A DNA stretch of 64,000 bases from Streptomyces sp. NRRL S-118 (GTDB taxonomy: Bacteria; Actinomycetota; Actinomycetes; Streptomycetales; Streptomycetaceae): the NCBI RefSeq assembly GCF_000716335.1, contig NZ_KL591003.1:320261-384260 (forward strand), in the 5' to 3' direction. The number at the start of each line of letters is the position of its first letter. Position 1 is the stretch's first letter. Below the pieces are notes generated by a model that did no database searches, was not told the DNA's origin, and was given only the letters and a program-made list of their open reading frames with translations. Below, one piece after another: positions 56,052 to 64,000 of this stretch. The translations under genes were made by a program, and so were the position numbers.

Positions 56052-58979
56052 ATGCCGCTGCTGGAGCCGAATCCGGACGCTCTGCGCCCCCGTGCCCGGC
56101 GCACGCCGGCCGCCGACCGGGTGCCCGACCTGGTGGCGCACGGTTCACCCGGACGGCTCCGCGACGAACTGGGCGCGCTCCTCGGCCCCGGCAAGGTGCT
56201 GTGGCGGATCACGGACCTCGTCCGGTACGCGTCCGACGCCAGCCCGTACCGCTTCGTGCCGCAGATCGTCGTGGTCGCCGAGACCCGCGACGACGTCGCG
56301 GCCGTCCTGTCCTACGCGCACGACAAGGGCCGTGAGGTGGTCTTCCGGGCCGCCGGGACGAGCCTGAACGGACAGGCGCAGGGCGAGGACATCCTGGTGG
56401 ACGTGCGCCGGCACTGGGTGGGCGTCGAGGTGCTGGACGGCGGCGCCCGTGCCCGTGTCCGGCCGGGCACCACCGTCGCCCGCGTCAACGCCGCCCTCGC
56501 CCGCTACGGCCGGGTGCTCGGCCCCGACCCGGCGAGCGCCGTGGCCTGCACCGTGGGAGGCGTCGTCGCCAACAACGCCTCCGGCATGACGGCCGGCACG
56601 GCCCGCAACGCGTACCGCACGCTCTCCTCGCTCACCGCCGTCCTGCCGTCGGGCACCGTCGTCGACACCGCCGACCCGGCCGCCGACGCGCACCTCGTAC
56701 GGACGGAGCCCGCGCTGTGCGCGGAACTGCTCGCGGTCAAGGCCGTGATCGAGGCCGACGCGGAGCTGACGGCCCGTATCCGCGCGAAGTACCGGCTGAA
56801 GAACACCAACGGCTACCGGCTGGACGCGTTCCTCGACGGCGCCACGCCCGTCCAGATCCTGCGCCGGCTGATGGTGGGCTCCCAGGGCACGCTCGGCTTC
56901 CTCTCTGAGGTCGTCCTCGACACGCTGCCACTGGATCGCGAGACGGCCACCGCCCTGCTGTTCTTCCCCTCCCTGCCGGCAGCCGCGGCCGCCGTGCCGC
57001 TGTTCACCGAGGCCGGGGCGCTCGCCGTCGAGCTGATGGACGGCCATGCGATGCGCGCCTCGGTGAGCGTGGCGGGAGTCCCCGCCGACTGGGCGGAACT
57101 GCCCCCGGGGACGGCCGCGCTGCTGGTGGAGTTCCGCGCCCCCGACCTGGCGGCCCTGGAGTCCCGCGAGCGGGCGGCCGAGGAGGTGCTGGCGGGCCTG
57201 GAGCTCGTGGCGCCGGTCGCCTCGGTGACCAACCGGTTCACCCGGGACCCGGTGGCCATCGACGGCTACTGGAAGGCGCGCAAGGCGTTCGTCACCGCGG
57301 TCGGCGGCGCCCGCCCGCCCGGGACGACCCTGATCACCGAGGACTTCGCGGTCCCGCCGGCGCGGCTGGCCGAGGCCTGCGAGGCGCTCCTCGAGCTCCA
57401 GTCGGAGCACGGTTTCGACGCGGCCGTCGCGGGCCACGCCGCCCACGGCAACCTCCACTTCCTGCTGGCCTTCGACGCCGCCGACCCGGCCGATGTGGAC
57501 CGCTACGCCGCCTTCATGGACGCCTTCTGCCGGCTGACCGTCGAACGGTTCGACGGCTCGCTGAAGGCCGAGCACGCCACCGGCCGCAACATCGCGCCGT
57601 TCCTGGAGCTGGAGTGGGGGCCGAAGGCCACCGGGCTGATGTGGCGCATCAAGCGGGCCTTCGACCCCGAAGGGGTGCTGGCGCCACGGGTCGTCCTCGA
57701 CCGCGACCCCCGCGCGCACCTGCGCGGGCTGAAGACCATCCCCCGGGTCGAGGCGCTCGCCGACGCGTGCATCGAGTGCGGCTTCTGCGAGCCGGCCTGT
57801 CCCAGTTCCGGAGTGACGACCACGCCCCGTCAGCGGATCGTGCTGCGCCGGGAGATGATGCGGCAGCCGGCCGGCTCACCGGTCGAGGACGCCCTGGTCG
57901 AGGCGTACGGCTACGAGGCCGTGGACACCTGCGCCGGTGACGGGGTCTGCCGGCTGGCCTGCCCGGTGGGCATCGACACCGGAGCGCTGATGAAACGGCT
58001 GCGGCACCGGCGGCACTCCGCCCGCGAGGAACGGGTGGCGGCGCTGGCCGCCCGCAACTTCGCAGTGGTGGAGGCCGCGGCCCGGGTCGCCCTGTCGGCC
58101 GCCGGAGGCGCCGGCGACCGGCTGACGGCGACGGTCACGGGCCTGGCGCGCAGGGTGGTCCGGCCGGACGTCGTCCCCGCCTGGCTCCCGGAGGTGCCCG
58201 GCGCGGCGCCCGCCCGGCTGCCGCGTACGGAGCGCACCCCCGCGGTCGCCGTCTACTTCCCGGCCTGTGTGAACCGGATCTTCGGCGAGCCGGACGGGGT
58301 CGACGGCCCGTCGCTGCCGCAGGCCCTGGTCGCGCTGTCCGCGCGGGCGGGCAGGCCGGTGTGGATCCCGGACGACGTGGCGGGCACCTGCTGCGCCACC
58401 GTCTGGCACTCCAAGGGGTACGAGGAGGGCGCCCGCGTGATGGCGAACCGCGTGGTCGAGGCCGCCTGGGGGTGGACGGCCGGCGGGCGGCTCCCGGTCG
58501 TCGTCGACGCCTCGTCCTGCGCACTGGGCCTCGCCCGCGAGATCGTGCCGTACCTGACCGACTCGAACCGTGAGCTGCACGGCGAGCTGACGGTGGTCGA
58601 CTCGCTCGTCTGGGCCGCGGACGAGCTGCTGCCGCAGCTGCGGATCCTGCGCAGGGCGGGCTCGGCGGTGGTCCATCCGACCTGCTCGATGCGGCACCTC
58701 GGCGACGACGACCGGCTCACGGTGCTCGCCGGGGCGTGCGCCGAGGAGGTGGTGGTGCCCGACGACGCGGGGTGCTGCGCCTTCGCCGGCGACCGGGGCC
58801 TGCTGCACCCGGAGCTGACGGAGTCGGCGACGGCCCGGGAGGCGGCCGAGGTGAGGGCCCGCCCCTTCGACGCGTACCTCAGCGCGAACCGCATGTGCGA
58901 GATCGGGATGGAGCACGCGACGGGCCGTCCGTACCACTCGGCGCTGCTGGCTCTGGAGCGCGCGACCCGGCCCGGCTGA
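56052..58979 (+). CDS. FAD- and Fe-S-binding oxidase, D-2-hydroxyglutarate dehydrogenase-like (YdiJ type)
   Basis: A 975-residue multidomain flavoprotein. Residues about 45-275 are a PCMH FAD-binding domain (VVFRAAGTSLNGQAQGEDIL, TVGGVVANNASGMTAGTARN). An FAD-oxidase C-terminal domain follows to about 540 (GHAAHGNLHFLLAF, KAEHATGRNIAPFLELEWG). A ferredoxin-like region has CIECGFCEPACPSSG and CAGDGVCRLACPVG. The C-terminal CCG domains have FPACVNRIFG, DVAGTCCATVWHSKG, HPTCSMRHLG and DDAGCCAFAGD. This architecture is that of D-2-hydroxyglutarate dehydrogenase, which would take the product of the HglS gene about 7 kb upstream; D-lactate is the main alternative. Confidence 0.92.
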   Translation: MPLLEPNPDALRPRARRTPAADRVPDLVAHGSPGRLRDELGALLGPGKVLWRITDLVRYASDASPYRFVPQIVVVAETRDDVAAVLSYAHDKGREVVFRAAGTSLNGQAQGEDILVDVRRHWVGVEVLDGGARARVRPGTTVARVNAALARYGRVLGPDPASAVACTVGGVVANNASGMTAGTARNAYRTLSSLTAVLPSGTVVDTADPAADAHLVRTEPALCAELLAVKAVIEADAELTARIRAKYRLKNTNGYRLDAFLDGATPVQILRRLMVGSQGTLGFLSEVVLDTLPLDRETATALLFFPSLPAAAAAVPLFTEAGALAVELMDGHAMRASVSVAGVPADWAELPPGTAALLVEFRAPDLAALESRERAAEEVLAGLELVAPVASVTNRFTRDPVAIDGYWKARKAFVTAVGGARPPGTTLITEDFAVPPARLAEACEALLELQSEHGFDAAVAGHAAHGNLHFLLAFDAADPADVDRYAAFMDAFCRLTVERFDGSLKAEHATGRNIAPFLELEWGPKATGLMWRIKRAFDPEGVLAPRVVLDRDPRAHLRGLKTIPRVEALADACIECGFCEPACPSSGVTTTPRQRIVLRREMMRQPAGSPVEDALVEAYGYEAVDTCAGDGVCRLACPVGIDTGALMKRLRHRRHSAREERVAALAARNFAVVEAAARVALSAAGGAGDRLTATVTGLARRVVRPDVVPAWLPEVPGAAPARLPRTERTPAVAVYFPACVNRIFGEPDGVDGPSLPQALVALSARAGRPVWIPDDVAGTCCATVWHSKGYEEGARVMANRVVEAAWGWTAGGRLPVVVDASSCALGLAREIVPYLTDSNRELHGELTVVDSLVWAADELLPQLRILRRAGSAVVHPTCSMRHLGDDDRLTVLAGACAEEVVVPDDAGCCAFAGDRGLLHPELTESATAREAAEVRARPFDAYLSANRMCEIGMEHATGRPYHSALLALERATRPG

Positions 58980-59231
58980 CCGGCCGGGCCCCGGATGCCA
59001 GGAGGGCTCACCGGAGGCGGCCTGCCCGGCGGGCGGCCGCGCCCTCGGGCCGGTCCTGCTCTTCGGCCCCTGCCCGACTCGCGCTGTTCGGCACGTGCGT
59101 CCCCAGGGTCGTCCCCGCGAAGTCCCGTCCGCCCGACGGGCGGACGGCGCTGCTGTGCGCGGCCCTCCAGAGGGCGTCTCGTTCGGATCGCGCCGGGCTC
59201 GTGACGCACCCTGATCCAGGCGAAAGCCCTG

Positions 59232-59915
59232 GCCGAAGAGCGGGAAGCGGGCGGCGTCGGGGCCCAGCAGGTCGCGTTCCGCCGCGGTCAGGGGGACGCG
59301 ACCGGTCGCGGCGCGCGCAGAGTGCTCGTCGTCCCAGGCCGGCGGCATCCGGCGGCCGAGCAGCCCGTCGAGGGTGGCGCGGACCGCGGCCGGGCCGGCG
59401 GCCGACGGGCGTGCGGCGGTGGGCAGTTCGCGGACGAGGTCGAGGTGGTGGACGGTGGCCTCCACCGTGAGGGTGGTCATCAGGTCGGCCGCGGTCAGTA
59501 CATGGCCCTGGGTGGACACGAACTGCCGGGGGTCGGCCGCGGCGGCGGCCCGTACGGTGGCGGCGGCCGTCCCGGTGCACAGCTCCTGGAGCTGGGCGAA
59601 GTCCAGGAACATGCCGGCGCTGACCCGGACCCAGCGCCGGCCGTTCGCGGCACCCGCCGTGCCGGGCCGCCAGTCCCGCCAGTAGGTGACCGCGTCGCGG
59701 TCCGCCGGGCCGGGGGCCGGGGTGTGCAGGGCGACCAGCCCGCGGCGGGCGTCCTCCAGGCAGTGGAAAGCCAGGTCGCGGACCGCCCAGCCCGTGCAGT
59801 CGGTGGGGAGCCGGGACTCCTCGTCACCGAGGGGTGCGAGCACGGCAGTCAGGGCCTCGTAGGCGGCGCGCAGGGCCACGGCCGGCTCCGCGCCCTCGGA
59901 GGAGGCGTCGGTCAT
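59232..59915 (-). CDS. Maleylpyruvate isomerase family mycothiol-dependent enzyme, stop not conserved
   Basis: A core of about 228 residues of the mycothiol-dependent maleylpyruvate isomerase/DinB-like family. It starts [20 protein letters not shown] at ATG 59915 and has [36 protein letters not shown] and ends in [13 protein letters not shown], which I expect to be near the natural C-terminus. No in-frame stop follows; the frame continues with low-complexity Arg/Gly/Pro sequence into the FAD/Fe-S oxidase gene on the other strand. A lost stop or a small indel near 59230 is likely, so the true end is uncertain. Confidence 0.75.
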
Positions 59916-60091
59916 GGGCACCAAGGCTGGAAGGGGCACCCGTGCCGGTGACGGCGGACGGCCGATGTTTGTCCATGGGCTCGCGACGAGAGTCCAAACC
60001 GGCGCACTTGCGCACCACCCGTCCCGGCGGACAGGGTCCTGTGCGGAATTCATGGACCAGCCACGCACGCACCTCACGTACTGGAGGTTCG

Positions 60092-61495
60092 ATGAACGAC
60101 GCAGCACCCGGGAACCACGGCGCGCCCAGCCGCCGTTCCGTCCTGCGGAGCACGGCCGGGGTGGCGGGCGCCGCCGGACTGGGCCTCGGCGCAACGAGCG
60201 GCGCCGCGGCCGCGGACGGTCCGGCCGGGGCACCCGCTCCCCCGCGCCAGGGCCGCACCATGGCGGATGTGCCCTTCGAGCGGCGCTCCACCGTACGCGT
60301 CGGGATCATCGGCCTCGGCAACCGCGGCGGCAGCATGATCGACCTCTTCCTCGCGCTGCCGTGGGTACGCGTGGTAGCCGTCTGCGACCCCGTCAGGGCC
60401 AAGGCGGAGGGGGCGTCCGCCAAGGTGGTGAAGGCGGGCCAGCCGTCGCCGGCCGTCTACACCGCCGGCGAGGACGACTACGCGAACCTCTGCGGGCGCG
60501 GCGACGTCGACTTCGTGTACGTGGCCACCCCGTGGGACTCCCACTTCGAAATGGCGCGGGCGGCGATGCTGGGCGGCAAGCACGTCGGCGTGGAGTGCCC
60601 CGTCGCGATGCGTCTGGACGAGCTGTGGGCCCTGGTCGACCTGTCCGAGCGCACCCGCCGCCACTGCATGCAGCTGGAGAACTGCTGCTACGGCAGGAAC
60701 GAGATGCGCGTGCTGCGGATGGCACACGCCGGGGTGTTCGGTGAACTGCTGCACGGCGCGGGCGCGTACAACCACGACCTGCGGGAGCTGATGTTCTCGC
60801 CCACGTACTACGAGGGGCCGTGGCGGCGGCTGTGGCACACCCGGCTGCGCGGCGACCTCTACCCCAACCACGGGTTCGGCCCGGTGGCCACCTACATGGA
60901 CGTCAACCGCGGCGACCGAGCCGTCAGCATCAGCAGCTTCGGTACGCCCGCGCTCGGTCTGGCCGAGTACCGGGAGGCGCACATGCCGCCCGGTGATCCG
61001 AGCTGGAAGGAGACGTACGTCAGCAGCGACCGCACCGTCAGCATGGTGCGGACGGCCAAGGGCCGGGTGATCCGGCTGGAGCACGACGTGTCGACGCCGC
61101 ACCCGTACAGCAGGATCAACAGCCTGGGCGGCACGAAGGGCGTCTTCGAGGACTACCCGGCGCGGATCTACGTCGAGCCGGACCACAAGGGCCACCAGTG
61201 GGGGGACTTCTCGGCGTACGCCGCCGAGTTCGACCACTGGCTGTGGAAGGAGCACGCCAATCCGCCGGGCGGGCACGGCGGCATGGACTACATCATGGTC
61301 TTCCGGCTGATGCAGTGCATGCGGCTCGGTCTGGTCCCGGACTTCGACGTGTACGACGCGGCGACCTGGACGGCGCCGGTGCCGCTGAGCCACGCCTCCC
61401 TGAGGGCGAAGGGCGCGCCGCAGCAGATCCCGGACTTCACGCGGGGCGAGTGGAGGAAACCGCGGTCCGGGCTGGATTCCGTCAAGCCCGGGTGA
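60092..61495 (+). CDS. Tat-secreted Gfo/Idh/MocA protein, GH109-like alpha-N-acetylgalactosaminidase
   Basis: A 467-residue protein. The N-terminus has a twin-arginine signal ([20 protein letters not shown]) ending at about residue 40, so it is exported folded. The NAD domain is [15 protein letters not shown], followed by [22 protein letters not shown] and [17 protein letters not shown] and [20 protein letters not shown] match GH109 enzymes, which use bound NAD to hydrolyse alpha-N-acetylgalactosamine glycosides. The ATG at 60092 has GGAGG four bases upstream. It converges on a secreted PNGase A-like gene, consistent with a glycoprotein degradation pair. Confidence 0.9.
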   Translation: MNDAAPGNHGAPSRRSVLRSTAGVAGAAGLGLGATSGAAAADGPAGAPAPPRQGRTMADVPFERRSTVRVGIIGLGNRGGSMIDLFLALPWVRVVAVCDPVRAKAEGASAKVVKAGQPSPAVYTAGEDDYANLCGRGDVDFVYVATPWDSHFEMARAAMLGGKHVGVECPVAMRLDELWALVDLSERTRRHCMQLENCCYGRNEMRVLRMAHAGVFGELLHGAGAYNHDLRELMFSPTYYEGPWRRLWHTRLRGDLYPNHGFGPVATYMDVNRGDRAVSISSFGTPALGLAEYREAHMPPGDPSWKETYVSSDRTVSMVRTAKGRVIRLEHDVSTPHPYSRINSLGGTKGVFEDYPARIYVEPDHKGHQWGDFSAYAAEFDHWLWKEHANPPGGHGGMDYIMVFRLMQCMRLGLVPDFDVYDAATWTAPVPLSHASLRAKGAPQQIPDFTRGEWRKPRSGLDSVKPG

Positions 61496-61501
61496 GCGGG
61501 G

Positions 61502-61535
61502 GCGCGGGGCCCGGTCGTCGCCCGGGGCCCCGCGC
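61502..61535. terminator. Bidirectional hairpin between convergent secreted enzymes
   Basis: Stem GCGCGGGGCCCGG / CCGGGGCCCCGCGC with one bulged base lies in the 50-bp gap between the GH109-like and PNGase A-like genes. It can terminate both. Confidence 0.65.
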
Positions 61536-61545
61536 ACCGGCGCCG

Positions 61546-63195
61546 TCAGCAGCGGCGGCGGTCCTCCGTCAGCATGCCCTGCGCCGTCTGCAGGGTCCGG
61601 TCGTGGCAGCCCGCCGAGCCGTGCAGCCGGTAGCGCTCGGACGTGGTGCCCACCGCGTGCCGCTGGTCGCGCGGCACGTTCGCGGTGTACGTCGCGTCAC
61701 CCGCGTAGGCGTCGTCGAGCCGGGACCACGCGAGCGGCCTGCCGCCCCGCAGGGTCACGGTGCCGGCGCGGTCGCCGAGTGCGAGGACGGTGCGCAGCCG
61801 GTCCCCGGCGCCCAGGGTGGTCTCGCCGTCCATGGTGTACGTCCGGTGGGTACGCGTGCTGGTCGCGCCGCGGGTGACGGTCTCGTCGTCCCTCCAGCGG
61901 GCCGTCAGCGCGTCGCGGTTCTCCCCGTCGGTCCAGCGGTGGGCGGAGGTGTGGGCGAGCGCGCGGGTCACGGTGGTGGTGACGCGGCCGTGCGAGGTGT
62001 CGAGGTGTCCGGCGACGGTGAGGCGGTGGCGGGCCGTGGTGTCGACGCGGTGCTCGGTACCGGGGGTGTACAGCGAGGAGCCGGCGGGCGTGCTCTCCTC
62101 GTGGCGGGTCAGGGCGCCGGTGACGACGGCGCGGCCCTCGTCCTGCCAGACCAGCACGTTGGTGGGCGTGGACCAGCCGGGCTGTCCGGCCGGGACACCG
62201 GCGACGGAGACCTCGACGCGGTGCGGCCGGCCGTCGTTCAGCCGCGCGGCGAAGGGCGTCAGGTCGTAGACGACCGGCTTGACGTCGAAGGCGCGCGGGC
62301 CGGGGGTGACGTACCAGAGGAACGGGTTGGACCAGCCGCCCGTCCAGACCGTCGGGAAGGGCGTGGCGATGCCCGCGAGCCGTCCGTCCACGCTGATCCG
62401 CACGTGGCGGTCGGGACCGCCGGCGGCCTTGCAGGAGTAGGGGGCGGCGTCGGGCACGGTCATGTACCAGTATTCCTCGCAGCCGCCGCCCGAGCCGGTG
62501 GCGTACACCTCGGCGAGGATGCGTTCGGTGTTGCGCGGGGTGGTGAGGGCGGGGGTGGCGAGCGGGATCACCCGGTCGGGGACGTCGGCGGCGGCCGGTG
62601 GCCGGCCCGCGTAGAAGGTGAGGGTCACCGTGACGTCGATGACGCCGGTGTAGGTGTCGTCGACGACGTTGCCGATGAGCATCTCGACGGGCTGCGGCCG
62701 GCGCAGGGTGTCGCTGTAACGGGTGATGTCCTTCTCGACCGACCAGGTGATGCCCTCCGGGGAGGGCTGGGGCGTGGAGGTGCGGAGGACCTCGACACCG
62801 CCGATGGCGAGGTGGCCGAGGCGGTCGTACTGGCGGCCCTTGACGGTGCCGTCGAGTCGCAGGACCACCGCGCTCCACCGCCCGCCGCAGTCCTCCGGGG
62901 GCGCGTAGGCGCCGCGGTACGGCGTGAAGTCGCGGAACCGCGCCCGGGCGACGGTCATGTCGCAGGAGCGGGTTCCGGCCGGGCGGACGACGGGCGGGGC
63001 GGCGGTGAGGGGATCGTGCCAGTCCGTGCCGAACTCGGCGGGCGGCTGTCGCGGCGGGGCGGCGGACGTCCCGGTGTCCGAGGCTGCGGTGGCGGGGGTG
63101 GCGGCGGCCGCCACCGGAGTCGCGGTGGGGCAGAACAGGGCCGCCAGGGCGAGGGCGGGCACCGCGAGCATGCTCATGACGTTCCGTGGTCTCAT
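61546..63195 (-). CDS. Secreted peptide-N4-asparagine amidase (PNGase A-like)
   Basis: A 549-residue secreted protein of the peptide-N4-(N-acetyl-beta-glucosaminyl)asparagine amidase A family, which releases N-glycans from glycoproteins. A Sec signal peptide covers about residues 1-30 (MRPRNVMSMLAVPALALAAL). The enzyme part has GTDWHDPLTAAPPV, FRDFTPYRGAY, GHLAIGGVEVLRTSTPQPS, EEYWYMTVPDAAP and the C-terminal beta-rich region ending CHDRTLQTAQGM. The ATG at 63195 is used; ATG 63177 also fits. It is convergent with the GH109-like enzyme. Confidence 0.88.
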   Translation of the reverse strand: MRPRNVMSMLAVPALALAALFCPTATPVAAAATPATAASDTGTSAAPPRQPPAEFGTDWHDPLTAAPPVVRPAGTRSCDMTVARARFRDFTPYRGAYAPPEDCGGRWSAVVLRLDGTVKGRQYDRLGHLAIGGVEVLRTSTPQPSPEGITWSVEKDITRYSDTLRRPQPVEMLIGNVVDDTYTGVIDVTVTLTFYAGRPPAAADVPDRVIPLATPALTTPRNTERILAEVYATGSGGGCEEYWYMTVPDAAPYSCKAAGGPDRHVRISVDGRLAGIATPFPTVWTGGWSNPFLWYVTPGPRAFDVKPVVYDLTPFAARLNDGRPHRVEVSVAGVPAGQPGWSTPTNVLVWQDEGRAVVTGALTRHEESTPAGSSLYTPGTEHRVDTTARHRLTVAGHLDTSHGRVTTTVTRALAHTSAHRWTDGENRDALTARWRDDETVTRGATSTRTHRTYTMDGETTLGAGDRLRTVLALGDRAGTVTLRGGRPLAWSRLDDAYAGDATYTANVPRDQRHAVGTTSERYRLHGSAGCHDRTLQTAQGMLTEDRRRC

Positions 63196-63357
63196 GGGGG
63201 GCGAGTGAAGCGTGCGCCACCGCCGCCCGCCAGACAGGGCGGTGGACCTTGGCGCGTTCTGCGCGTCGTGCCGGAAAATCGATTGCCGACGCCCCGGCCG
63301 TGAGGCGAACCTTGCACGGTTTCCCCCGCCGGCCGCCGATGAGATCCCTGGGGCGTC

Positions 63358-64000
63358 ATGCAGATCCACCACCTTCCGTACGCCGATCCAGGTGACCCCG
63401 ACGTACGGTCGGGCACGCGTTTCCTGCTCTGGCTCGGGCGCAACCAGCTCGGCGGGCAGCTGATGTCCCTCGGCTGGGGCCTGCTGCACCAGCTCGGCAT
63501 CGCGGGGCTCCCGCTCGCCGTGGGCCTGGCGGTGCAGGCCGTCGTGGACGGTTCCCCGGGCGACCTCGTCCTCGCCGGCGGCGTGCTGGCTCTGCTCGGC
63601 GCGGCCATCTCGGTGGGCGACACGATGATGCACCGCACCGCCGTCACCAACTGGATCACCGCCGCCGCCCGGGTCCAGCAACTGCTGGCCCGTAAGACCG
63701 CCGAGCTCGGTTCGCTGCTGTCCCGGCGGGTCGCCGCGGGCGAGGTCGTCGCCGTCTCCACCGGTGACGTGGAGAGGATCGGCTGGTTCGTCGAGGCGCT
63801 GTCGCGGTTCGGCGCGTCGGCCCTCACGCTGATCGTGGTGTGCGTCGGTCTGCTGCTCTACGAGCCGGCGCTCGGCGCGGTCGTGGCCGTCGGCATCCCG
63901 GTACTGGCGCTGGCCGTGCTGCCGCTGCTGCCCCGCGCCACCCGGCGCGCCGACATCCAGCGGGAGAAGGCGGGCCACGCGACCGAGCTGGCCTCGGACA
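63358..64000 (+). CDS. ABC exporter permease domain (partial, C-terminus beyond window)
   Basis: The first 214 residues of an ABC exporter with a fused membrane domain. It starts MQIHHLPYADPGDPDVRSGT, then helices GLLHQLGIAGLPLAVGLAV and LVLAGGVLALLGAAISVGDT, the coupling region RVQQLLARKTAELGSLLSR and GEVVAVSTGDVERIGWF, and later helices TLIVVCVGLLLY and AVVAVGIPVLALAVLPLL. The ATPase half would lie beyond the edge. It is divergent from the PNGase gene. The substrate is unknown. Confidence 0.88.
   Translation, partial: MQIHHLPYADPGDPDVRSGTRFLLWLGRNQLGGQLMSLGWGLLHQLGIAGLPLAVGLAVQAVVDGSPGDLVLAGGVLALLGAAISVGDTMMHRTAVTNWITAAARVQQLLARKTAELGSLLSRRVAAGEVVAVSTGDVERIGWFVEALSRFGASALTLIVVCVGLLLYEPALGAVVAVGIPVLALAVLPLLPRATRRADIQREKAGHATELASD

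Noticed and set aside
57876..59231. Extension of the isomerase frame into the FAD/Fe-S oxidase gene
   Set aside because: It is antisense to a well-supported gene and has low-complexity sequence, so I end the core at 59232.

Overview
The window is high-G+C actinobacterial chromosome, almost certainly Streptomyces or a close relative. Codons end in G or C nearly everywhere, GTG starts are common, genes overlap as ATGA/GTGA, and the gene content fits (Ser/Thr kinase with extracellular tail, DUF6421, DUF5134 next to an M56 peptidase, mycothiol-type isomerase, MSMEG_6728 family). It holds about 58 protein genes, the first and last cut by the window edges. I saw no rRNA, tRNA, CRISPR array, transposase or phage genes, so most of it reads as ordinary chromosome.

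Layout. 0-8.9 kb: divergent ROK sugar kinase and LacI regulator with a palindromic operator, a membrane Ser/Thr kinase, a DUF6986 aldolase-like protein, the etfB-etfA operon, a flavin reductase and a thioredoxin-like protein. 8.9-18.3 kb: a PlsC acyltransferase, a transglutaminase-like/B3-4 pair, a coupled DUF6421-SDR-threonine aldolase operon, a glycerophosphodiesterase and a ClpC-like unfoldase. 18.3-30.9 kb: GNAT, DUF5134, M56 peptidase, PAP2 and HAD phosphatases, TetR, an FprA-like ferredoxin reductase, an MSMEG_6728 glycosylase-like protein, ArsR divergent from an Old Yellow Enzyme with two operator-like repeats, a BNR-repeat protein, uracil-DNA glycosylase, an N-acetylglucosamine-kinase-like ATPase and a CbiX-like chelatase. 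31-44 kb: lactonase, FUSC transporter, S2P protease with CBS domains, archease convergent with RtcB, a Csp copper-storage protein, Lrp, HAD, a long imperfect 29-bp repeat array, DUF2087, a GNAT-AAA fusion, and a lactate-monooxygenase-like/2-hydroxyacid dehydrogenase pair. 44-46 kb: a CoiA-like protein whose relaxed codon use suggests it was acquired. 46-59 kb: YjbQ, then three coupled genes (amine oxidase, 2-oxoadipate dioxygenase/decarboxylase, aldehyde dehydrogenase), a flavin monooxygenase, MltG, a 19-residue membrane peptide, an ABC exporter with divergent MarR, and a 975-aa FAD/Fe-S D-2-hydroxyglutarate dehydrogenase-like enzyme. 59-64 kb: mycothiol-type isomerase with no clean stop, a GH109-like secreted oxidoreductase convergent with a PNGase A-like secreted amidase, and a truncated ABC exporter.

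The most coherent metabolic story is lysine-type catabolism. The genes at 46.8-50.9 kb plus the enzyme at 56-59 kb match, in order of reaction, pipecolate or D-amino-acid oxidation, semialdehyde oxidation, 2-oxoadipate to 2-hydroxyglutarate, and 2-hydroxyglutarate to 2-oxoglutarate. The 2-oxoadipate enzyme carries an apparent one-base frameshift near its end.

The most unusual structural signal is that many genes end inside or beside short tandem duplications that include or flank the stop codon. The largest is the roughly 16-copy array after the HAD gene at 39.5 kb.
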